DNA from: an uncultured Parabacteroides sp.
Lineage (GTDB): Bacteria > Bacteroidota > Bacteroidia > Bacteroidales > Tannerellaceae
Assembly (NCBI GenBank): GCA_900541965.1
Contig: UQLN01000090.1
Span: forward strand, 1-11,835
Length of the DNA stretch: 11,835 nt
Direction of reading: 5' to 3'
Each line of letters begins with the position of its first letter. Within the stretch, counting starts at the first letter, position 1. This document shows positions 6,927 to 11,835 of this stretch, one piece after another. Below the pieces are notes generated by a model, which made no database searches, had not been told where the DNA came from, and was given only the letters and a program-made list of their open reading frames with translations. The position numbers and the translations under genes were made by a program.

Positions 6927-7046
6927 GATGACGGCTTGCGGCGGGTATCGACGCCGAGCGGCGCGTATCATCGACGCAGGGGCGCGCGTGCCGTAGACGC
7001 CGCCTTGCGCGTGTTGCAGACGCAAGGCGGTGCGGGGTGTCAACGC
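6927..7046. repeat. Degenerate GC-rich 23-bp tandem repeat, about five units
   Basis: GACGC recurs at exactly 23-bp steps (6950, 6973, 6996 and 7019), with a weaker AACGC at 7042 and a diverged first unit at 6927. Within units, GCGCGT recurs at columns 12-17, so the consensus is GACGC-N6-GCGCGT-N6. G+C is about 70% over 6961-7020, far above the flanking genes. A perfect 10-bp stem, CCGCCTTGCG / CGCAAGGCGG (7000-7009 with 7021-7030), sits across units 3 and 4. There is no T tract, so it is not a standard terminator. The period is not a multiple of 3, and I see no believable gene here. Confidence 0.7.
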
Positions 7047-7160
7047 AAACTCATGAATAAAAAAAGAACGGATGTGACATTTGTTATAACTTCTGTCTTT
7101 TTTGTTATCATCTGTTTTATAGCGTGTTGCTACTTTTGCTTCTATAAAAACATCACTACG

Positions 7161-7205
7161 TTGTAATGGTTAATACTTGTAATTTGTATAAATCGGGGTT
7201 GTAAC
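7161..7205 (+). promoter_or_regulatory. Candidate operator: TTGTAAY direct repeats
   Basis: TTGTAAT occurs at 7161-7167 and 7177-7183, and TTGTAAC at 7199-7205. Spacings are 16 and 22 bp. The last copy overlaps the predicted -33 element. AraC-family activators typically bind two direct half-sites about two helical turns apart, next to or overlapping the -33/-35 region, so the 7177/7199 pair is placed as an activator site for the upstream hybrid regulator would be. The link to that protein is inference. Confidence 0.45.
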
Positions 7206-7229
7206 ATACAGCCCTAATGCTTAGATTTG
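7198..7229 (+). promoter_or_regulatory. Predicted promoter of the fructokinase-transporter-GH32 operon
   Basis: GTTG (7198-7201) and TAGATTTG (7222-7229) are 20 bp apart, matching the Bacteroidota -33/-7 pattern. The -7 element ends 35 bp before the ATG at 7265, which implies a short leader. A second TAnnTTTG (TACTTTTG, 7131-7138) exists but lacks a suitably spaced -33 element and is the weaker candidate. Confidence 0.6.
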
Positions 7230-7264
7230 TTTATCATTAGTATGGATTCAATAAAAATCATATC

Positions 7265-8134
7265 ATGAAAAAAGAAAGACCAATCGTAGCCGGTATCGGC
7301 GAATTATTGTGGGACGTGTTACCCACAGGAAAAAGAGCCGGCGGCGCACCTATCAATTTTGTATATCATGCTACACAACTGGGAGCGGAAGGTTATGCAA
7401 TCAGTGCAGTAGGAAATGATTTATCCGGTACGGAAATCGTACAGGAGCTGGATAAAAGCCATATCGGGCACTGCCTGGGTACTGTCAACTATCCGACAGG
7501 CAGTGTGATGGTCGAACTGAAAAACGGCATACCCGATTATACGATTATCGAAGGGGTGGCATGGGACCATATTCCACTTACACAGGAAGCCATCGACCTG
7601 ATGGAAAAGGCCGATGCCGTTTGTTATGGAACTTTGGCCTTGCGTTTCCCGGAATCGAGGTCGACCATCCTGACGCTATTGAACCATATATCCAGAGATG
7701 CCATCCGTTTTTTTGACATCAATATCCGTCAACATTACTATTCAAAAGAGTTAATAGAGGAATTGCTTGCTCAGGCGAATATCTTCAAAATTAATGATGA
7801 AGAACTGGAACTGCTTCGTCCGATGTTCGGTCTGGAAGGGGATACGGAAACTTGCTGCCATTGGTTTATCGAAAAATACAACCTTCGTTATCTGGTGCTT
7901 ACGGCAGGCAGTGCATTCAGTACCATTTATACGGCTACCGAATCGTCGACTATCGAAACGCCCAAAGTAAAGGTCGAAGATACCGTAGGCGCCGGCGATT
8001 CCTTCTCCGGAGCATTTATCTATTCCATACTGGCCGGCAAGTCCTTACGCGAAGCCCATCAGAAAGCGGTGGAAACAGCGGCTTTCGTTTGTACAAAGAA
8101 AGGAGCATGGCCTGCTTATCCTGAAAAAGACTGA
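7265..8134 (+). CDS. Fructokinase, PfkB/ribokinase family
   Basis: This cytosolic sugar kinase probably phosphorylates fructose with ATP to fructose 6-phosphate. The 289-residue chain shows the PfkB signatures: the substrate-binding GGAPINF near the N-terminus (26-32), the GTLALRF segment in the middle, and the C-terminal DTVGAGDSFSGAF (239-251) with the anion-hole GAGD and catalytic base D245. The GGAP form (instead of GGNP or GGNA) is common in bacterial fructokinases. It is the first gene of a three-gene operon, with the transporter starting 2 bp after its stop. Fructose is assigned from the neighbouring GH32 gene and from synteny with the B. thetaiotaomicron fructan locus. Another ketohexose or a related sugar cannot be excluded from sequence alone. 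Confidence 0.9.
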   Translation: MKKERPIVAGIGELLWDVLPTGKRAGGAPINFVYHATQLGAEGYAISAVGNDLSGTEIVQELDKSHIGHCLGTVNYPTGSVMVELKNGIPDYTIIEGVAWDHIPLTQEAIDLMEKADAVCYGTLALRFPESRSTILTLLNHISRDAIRFFDINIRQHYYSKELIEELLAQANIFKINDEELELLRPMFGLEGDTETCCHWFIEKYNLRYLVLTAGSAFSTIYTATESSTIETPKVKVEDTVGAGDSFSGAFIYSILAGKSLREAHQKAVETAAFVCTKKGAWPAYPEKD

Positions 8135-8136
8135 AT

Positions 8137-9300
8137 ATGAAAGAAAAAACTCTCTATATGAAATTAATCCCGGTGATGTTGGTATACTTCACCATGGGAT
8201 TCGTGGATTTGGTAGGTATTGCCTCCAATTATGTAAAACTGGATTTGAACCTGACCGACTCGGAAGCGAATATCTTTCCTTCGCTTGTATTTTTCTGGTT
8301 CCTGATTTTCTCTGTTCCTACAGGAATGATGATGAACCGGATAGGACGTAAAAAGACGGTTTTATTGAGTTTGGTTGTGACGTTCGCCTCCCTGCTGCTT
8401 CCGATATTCGGCGATAGTTACGCATTGATGCTGGCATCCTTCTCACTGCTGGGAATCGGAAACGCGTTGATGCAAACTTCCCTGAATCCGTTATTGTCCA
8501 ATATCATTACCGGAGACAAACTGGCAAGCAGCCTGACTTTCGGGCAGTTTGTCAAAGCGATAGCATCCTTCCTCGCCCCCTACATTGCGATGTGGGGAGC
8601 AACAGCAGCTATCCCCTCACTCGGACTTGGCTGGCGTATTTTATTCCCTGTTTATATGATAATCGCAATTATTGCCATCTTCTTATTAGGGGCAACTTCT
8701 ATTGAGGAAGAAAAACAGGAAGAAAAACCGTCTACCTATGCCGAATGCCTGTCTTTATTGGGAAAACCGTTTATCCTGTTCATGTTTATCGGTATCATGT
8801 GCCATGTCGGCATTGATGTAGGGACAAACACTACCGCACCCAAAATCCTTATGGAACGGTTGGGGATGACAATCCATGAAGCGTCTTTCGCAACAAGTCT
8901 ATACTTTATCTTCCGTACCATCGGATGTCTGACCGGTTCATTTATCCTGGCACATTGGGAAGCCAAGAAATTCTTTATTGTGAGTGTGGCCTGTATGCTT
9001 CTTTCTATGGCGGGCTTCTTCCTGTTCGATAGCAAACTGCTTATCTATGCCTGCATTGCATTAGTAGGATTCGGGAACTCGAATGTATTTTCCATCTTGT
9101 TCTCGCAGGCATTGCTGTCGAGACCACAACAGCAAAACGAGGTATCCGGATTGATGATTATGGGGCTTTTTGGAGGAACGATATTCCCATTGCTCATGGG
9201 ATTTGCTTCGGATGCTGTCCAATCACAAACAGGCGCCTTATTCATACTGACAATAGGCGTTTTATACCTGCTTGCTTTATCACTTAAATTAAAACATTAA
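8137..9300 (+). CDS. MFS sugar transporter, probable fructose importer
   Basis: This is a 387-residue inner-membrane permease of the major facilitator superfamily with about 12 hydrophobic helices. The conserved cytoplasmic loop between helices 2 and 3 reads GMMMNRIGRKK (63-73). A charged central loop (EEEKQEEK, from residue 190) separates the two six-helix halves. The overall pattern, including an acidic residue in helix 1 (D24), resembles the FucP-like sugar:proton symporter group. The start codon is 2 bp after the fructokinase stop, and the secreted GH32 gene follows 21 bp later. That context makes fructose, released in the periplasm, the likely cargo; the equivalent gene in B. thetaiotaomicron is BT1758. 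No truncation or frameshift is seen. Confidence 0.88.
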   Translation: MKEKTLYMKLIPVMLVYFTMGFVDLVGIASNYVKLDLNLTDSEANIFPSLVFFWFLIFSVPTGMMMNRIGRKKTVLLSLVVTFASLLLPIFGDSYALMLASFSLLGIGNALMQTSLNPLLSNIITGDKLASSLTFGQFVKAIASFLAPYIAMWGATAAIPSLGLGWRILFPVYMIIAIIAIFLLGATSIEEEKQEEKPSTYAECLSLLGKPFILFMFIGIMCHVGIDVGTNTTAPKILMERLGMTIHEASFATSLYFIFRTIGCLTGSFILAHWEAKKFFIVSVACMLLSMAGFFLFDSKLLIYACIALVGFGNSNVFSILFSQALLSRPQQQNEVSGLMIMGLFGGTIFPLLMGFASDAVQSQTGALFILTIGVLYLLALSLKLKH

Positions 9301-9321
9301 TATCTTTATAAACATACATAC

Positions 9322-10968
9322 ATGAAAAGCAAATCAGTTTTAATTCTCACCAGTGCCTTGTTAACCTGTTTTTCCACCGTGGATGCACAGGATATAACAA
9401 TGAAAATAACAAAGAAGTACTTAAATCTTCCGGTTTCCCAGCAGACCGACCGTGCCGTGATGACTTTCGATGTAAAAGGGAAGCAGGAACGGGCATTCAA
9501 TATCCGCCTGGCACCGGACAAACCGGACTATTGGGTATTTTGCGACATGTCGGCTCTCAAAAATAAGGAAATCAAAATCTCTTATAAAGGGGACAAAGCC
9601 GGACTCGACAAGATTTACCAGGCAGACGAAATAGCCGGGCAAGATAGCATGTACAAAGAATGCAACCGTCCGCAAATACATTATACGCAACGCCGGGGAT
9701 GGAACAACGACCCCAACGGACTGCTTTATTATGACGGGGAATATCATCTGTTTTACCAACATAATCCGTATGAACGGGAATGGGAAAATATGCATTGGGG
9801 ACATGCCGTAAGTAAAGACCTTATCCATTGGGAAGAACTGCCAATCGCTCTCTACCCGGATGAACACGGCACCATGTTTTCCGGCTCTGCCGTAATCGAT
9901 TATAAGAATACCTCCGGATTCGGAAAAGGGAATACGCCTCCGATGGTGGCCATCTACACAGCCGATAATCCGGAAAAACAAATCCAATGTATCGCCTATA
10001 GTCTGGATAAAGGACGTACATGGACAAAATACGCAGGAAATCCTGTAATCGATTCCAAAGCCATATGGAACAGTAAAGATACACGTGACCCGAAAGTGTT
10101 CTGGCATCAGCCTTCCAACAAATGGGTACTGGTACTTAACGAACGCGACGGACATTCCATTTATAACTCCGACAACCTGAAGGACTGGACGTTTGAGAGT
10201 CATATCACCGGTTTTTGGGAATGCCCGGAATTGTTTGAATTGCCTGTCGATGGGGATAAGAACAATACCAAGTGGGTGATGTACGGTGCATCCGGTACCT
10301 ATATGATAGGTAGCTTCGATGGAAAGAGATTTACGCCGGAAGCGGGTAAATATTATTATTCCACAGGCTCTATCTATGCTGCCCAGACATTTACCAACAT
10401 TCCTGAATCCGACGGACGGCGCATACAAATAGGCTGGGGACGTATCTCACATCCGGGAATGCCTTTCAATGGCATGATGTTGTTCCCCACAGAGTTGTCC
10501 CTGCATAAAACCAAAGACGGTATACGCTTATTCAGTAAACCGATCAAAGAACTGGAAATGTTGCAGACAAAAGCCGGAGAATGGAACGGCTTGTCAGCCG
10601 AAGAAGCCAGCCGGAAACTTCAGGCCTACAACAATAACGGAGCACTTCGCATACGCACTACCATCAAACTGTCTCATGCAACAGGAGCCGGATTAAACCT
10701 TTTCGGGCAATCTCTTCTGAACTATGATATGAATTCCAATCTTGTCAACGGGGTATTCTATTCACCGGAAGATATGACCAGCATGGAAATTACAGCAGAC
10801 ATTCTTATAGACAAGACGTCTGTTGAGGTTTACATCGATAATGGGGCTTACTCCTACTCTATGGAAAGAAGACCTGATATTAAAAATAAAGAAGGCTTTC
10901 ATTTCTGGGGCAACAACATTAAAGTAAAAAATTTGGAAGTGTATACATTAAACACTATTTGGAAATAA
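9322..10968 (+). CDS. Secreted glycoside hydrolase family 32 (fructan/sucrose hydrolase)
   Basis: GH32 enzymes are retaining hydrolases that release fructose from levan, inulin, fructo-oligosaccharides or sucrose. The 548-residue protein has an N-terminal secretion signal (hydrophobic 5-18) with a likely signal-peptidase I site after VDA (around 22). An N-terminal domain follows (about 25-112) resembling the extra domain seen on Bacteroides GH32 enzymes (possibly Pfam DUF4980). The five-bladed propeller begins near 117, with a beta-sandwich after about 405. Catalytic residues are in place: nucleophile D130 in WNNDPNG (usually WMNDPNG), transition-state stabiliser D256 in RDP, and acid/base E300 in ECPE. 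FSGSA is at 186-190. It lacks a clear lipobox, so a periplasmic or soluble location is more likely than surface anchoring. It is the last gene of the operon. Exact linkage preference (exo-levanase, inulinase or invertase) cannot be read. Confidence 0.93.
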   Translation: MKSKSVLILTSALLTCFSTVDAQDITMKITKKYLNLPVSQQTDRAVMTFDVKGKQERAFNIRLAPDKPDYWVFCDMSALKNKEIKISYKGDKAGLDKIYQADEIAGQDSMYKECNRPQIHYTQRRGWNNDPNGLLYYDGEYHLFYQHNPYEREWENMHWGHAVSKDLIHWEELPIALYPDEHGTMFSGSAVIDYKNTSGFGKGNTPPMVAIYTADNPEKQIQCIAYSLDKGRTWTKYAGNPVIDSKAIWNSKDTRDPKVFWHQPSNKWVLVLNERDGHSIYNSDNLKDWTFESHITGFWECPELFELPVDGDKNNTKWVMYGASGTYMIGSFDGKRFTPEAGKYYYSTGSIYAAQTFTNIPESDGRRIQIGWGRISHPGMPFNGMMLFPTELSLHKTKDGIRLFSKPIKELEMLQTKAGEWNGLSAEEASRKLQAYNNNGALRIRTTIKLSHATGAGLNLFGQSLLNYDMNSNLVNGVFYSPEDMTSMEITADILIDKTSVEVYIDNGAYSYSMERRPDIKNKEGFHFWGNNIKVKNLEVYTLNTIWK

Positions 10969-10989
10969 ACGGAATCCTGCATAGAAACA

Positions 10990-11048
10990 AAAAGTCGGCG
11001 TGACATATTTTATTCCTGTATGAGTAAAATAGTTGTCACGCCGCTTTT
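10990..11048 (+). terminator. Strong terminator after the GH32 operon, probably bidirectional
   Basis: CGGCGTGACA (10996-11005) pairs perfectly with TGTCACGCCG (11034-11043). An inner 7-bp stem TATTTTA / TAAAATA (11006-11012 with 11025-11031) extends it with a 2-nt bulge. An outer AAAAG / CTTTT pair (10990-10994 with 11044-11048) provides the A and T tracts. It begins 21 bp after the GH32 stop. The A tract on the left would give a T tract to minus-strand transcripts, so it could stop reads from both sides. Confidence 0.8.
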
Positions 11049-11097
11049 ATTAACCAAACATCCAATTTATGACTAAAACTCAAATACGTTTTTCCCT

Positions 11098-11156
11098 ATT
11101 CATAACTATGTTTTTTGAAAATCATAGTTATGAATTGACAAAACCATAACTATGAT
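11098..11156. repeat. Three CATANNTATG palindromes at exact 22-bp spacing
   Basis: CATAACTATG (11101-11110), its reverse complement CATAGTTATG (11123-11132) and CATAACTATG again (11145-11154) start exactly 22 bp apart, with 12-bp spacers. Copies 1 and 2 with flanks form a perfect 13-bp inverted repeat (11098-11110 with 11123-11135). Copies 2 and 3 form a perfect 12-bp one (11121-11132 with 11145-11156). The two hairpins exclude each other. Each 10-mer is itself a palindrome around a 2-bp centre. It is operator-like or attenuator-like; function is unknown. Confidence 0.75.
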
Positions 11157-11209
11157 ATTCCTTCCCATTCCCATCAAAATCCATATCTATTAGAAAAATA
11201 TAAAAACAA

Positions 11210-11405
11210 AGTTCAGTTAAGACTGCGTCAAGCGCAACAAATATATAAAGATATTATTACATATTAATAGCACAATCCTTTGATTTTTAAGGATTAATAT
11301 GCATAGATTTACTGTTAAAAAGGCGAGAATATATGATTCTTAACAACTTTCACAGCACGATATTTTTTAATTTATCCTAATTTTTGACGCAGTCTTAACT
11401 GAACT
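11210..11405. mobile_element. 196-bp segment with perfect 22-bp terminal inverted repeats (MITE or invertible promoter segment)
   Basis: The left end (11210-11231, starting AGTTCAGTTA and ending GCGTCAA) and the right end (11384-11405) are exact reverse complements over 22 bp; the match stops on both sides. The tetramer ACAA directly abuts both ends outside (11206-11209 and 11406-11409), like a target-site duplication. The 152-bp interior is very A/T-rich and has no gene longer than 14 codons. It contains a 7-bp hairpin (AATCCTT / AAGGATT, 11274-11280 with 11289-11295). This fits a non-autonomous miniature transposable element. The alternative is a Bacteroides-type inverton: each repeat carries a CAGT-TAAG-ACTG dyad, and a minus-strand -7 element lies inside. 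No recombinase or transposase gene is in the window. Confidence 0.75.
11238..11245 (-). promoter_or_regulatory. Minus-strand -7 match inside the inverted-repeat segment
   Basis: The minus strand reads TATATTTG, an exact TAnnTTTG. It points left, away from the gene at 11541 and into the bidirectional terminator at 10990-11048. Inversion of the segment would turn it toward the fimbrillin-like gene. No good -33 element is seen at 19-21 bp, and the interior is A/T-rich, so this could be chance. Confidence 0.3.
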
Positions 11406-11449
11406 ACAATATCTATTTTTTCATAAGATATTCGGTTAAACAGTACTTA

Positions 11450-11494
11450 AACGCAGATTTGTTTTTGAAGCGGATTCTGCGAAAAACGCGGATT
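11450..11494 (+). repeat. GCRGATT direct repeats upstream of the fimbrillin-like gene
   Basis: GCAGATT at 11453-11459 and GCGGATT at 11470-11476 and 11488-11494 lie 17 and 18 bp apart. The outer two are part of a 10-bp repeat, AACGCRGATT (11450-11459 and 11485-11494), with one difference. Similar CGGATT-type repeats occur between genes in Bacteroides genomes, as far as I recall. No role is evident. Confidence 0.5.
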
Positions 11495-11540
11495 AAAGAT
11501 AAGAGTAATAGGGTAATAATAAATACAAACGATAATATAT

Positions 11541-11835
11541 ATGAAGATGAAAACAAAACTACAAGGTTTATCTTCCTTCTTTAGAATAGTACTGGTGCTT
11601 GCTGCAAATGTATACTTGTTTGCTACCTGTACGGCAGAGGCGGATAAAACAGACCGTTCGTCTACAAATGAGACGGAGAGCAGGAACAGACGTGAGGTAT
11701 TACTATCTTTTAAGAACAAACTCACAGTAAAAACAACCCAATCGGAAACTAAAGCGGATACCCCTATTGCTACCGAAGCGGAGAACGAAATCGCAACACT
11801 CGATGTCTATGTATTCGGAGCGAAAGCAGAAGGCG
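11541..11835 (+). CDS. Fimbrillin-like lipoprotein, N-terminal fragment
   Basis: The first 98 codons of a gene that continues past the window are open from the ATG at 11541. The chain begins with a basic, hydrophobic export signal (about residues 1-28), followed by Cys30 (LFATC), a possible lipidation site although T at -1 is not canonical. A polar linker rich in T, E, S and R follows. Then come EVLLSFKNKLTVKT (from about residue 52) and TEAENEIATLDVYVFG, which resemble the first strands of FimA/Mfa-type fimbrillins of Bacteroidales, where EN-I-L-VFVF patterns are common. These are exported as lipoproteins and assembled into thin surface pili. The family call rests on this fragment only. A second ATG at 11547 is a possible alternative start. 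Confidence 0.62.
   Translation, partial: MKMKTKLQGLSSFFRIVLVLAANVYLFATCTAEADKTDRSSTNETESRNRREVLLSFKNKLTVKTTQSETKADTPIATEAENEIATLDVYVFGAKAEG

Larger units (their letters stand above)
10969..11540. other. 572-bp intergenic region before the fimbrillin-like gene
   Basis: No gene is supported here. From left to right it holds the GH32 terminator, three phased palindromes, a 196-bp inverted-repeat-bounded segment, and a set of GCRGATT repeats. I found no convincing plus-strand TAnnTTTG promoter for the gene at 11541. The only good -7 match in the region is on the minus strand, inside the inverted-repeat-bounded segment. Confidence 0.7.

Noticed and set aside
7000..7030. Rho-independent terminator for the regulator gene
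   Set aside because: The 10-bp stem is strong, but no T tract follows on either strand and it is built from the 23-bp repeat units.
6846..7043. 65-codon minus-strand frame over the end of the regulator and the GC-rich repeat
   Set aside because: It consists of the repeat and antisense coding sequence, and no promoter or motif supports it.
6906..7166. 86-codon plus-strand frame, and its last 37 codons from ATG 7053, which read as a small hydrophobic peptide
   Set aside because: The first half is the GC-rich 23-bp repeat. The hydrophobic tail comes from a T-rich stretch within the operon's upstream region, and no ribosome-binding or family signal was seen. A tiny membrane peptide is not excluded.
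9421..10428. 335-codon open frame on the minus strand
   Set aside because: It lies wholly antisense to the GH32 gene, whose catalytic motifs are all intact. The translation is low-quality and shows no family pattern.
11098..11156. CRISPR array
   Set aside because: Units are only 10 bp with 12-bp spacers, there are three copies with the middle one inverted, and no cas gene is nearby.
11183..11417. ATATCTATT direct repeat on both sides of the 196-bp segment (11183-11191 and 11409-11417) as an alternative target duplication
   Set aside because: It does not abut the left inverted repeat (18 bp lie between), while ACAA abuts both ends. The match is easily chance in A/T-rich DNA.

Overview
The window looks like a chromosomal piece of a gut Bacteroides or close relative. 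Three things point that way: promoters of the Bacteroidota type (a TAnnTTTG -7 element, sometimes with a TTG-type -33 element 19-20 bp upstream), a hybrid two-component regulator carrying sensor kinase, receiver and AraC output in one chain, and lineage-typical genes (DUF4834, a fimbrillin-like lipoprotein, a Bacteroides-style fructan locus). All of this was read by eye; no database search was possible.

Positions 1-883 (+) hold the C-terminal part of phosphatidylserine synthase (pssA), with an in-frame TGA inside its catalytic motif, and a small DUF4834 membrane protein. Positions 961-1628 (-) hold a small ribbon-helix-helix-like protein translationally coupled to tadA, ending at a convergent terminator. 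Positions 1700-3181 (+) form a tight housekeeping operon of a YraN/UPF0102 protein, a YjbR/MmcQ protein and a biotin-protein ligase. A 276-bp spacer with a well-formed promoter precedes pyrH (UMP kinase).

Only 3 bp after pyrH a sugar-use locus begins: a 907-residue hybrid two-component system with a periplasmic sugar-binding-protein-like sensor (4172-6895), then a PfkB-type fructokinase, an MFS sugar transporter and a secreted GH32 fructan hydrolase (7265-10968). The three enzyme and transport genes look like one operon. The likely flow is that GH32 releases fructose outside the cytoplasm, the regulator's periplasmic domain senses it, the MFS protein imports it and the fructokinase phosphorylates it. 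No SusC/SusD pair lies in the window. This layout matches the known fructose-sensing BT1754-BT1759 segment of B. thetaiotaomicron.

Two long intergenic regions carry the least explained structure. Region 6896-7264 contains a heptamer repeat crossing the regulator's stop codon, a GC-rich degenerate 23-bp tandem repeat of about five units, and a promoter preceded by TTGTAAY direct repeats that could be the regulator's operator. Region 10969-11540 contains a strong terminator, three CATANNTATG palindromes spaced exactly 22 bp apart, and a 196-bp AT-rich segment bounded by perfect 22-bp inverted repeats and a 4-bp direct repeat (ACAA). That segment is either a MITE or an invertible promoter segment. 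It lies 135 bp upstream of an incomplete fimbrillin-like gene that runs off the window end.
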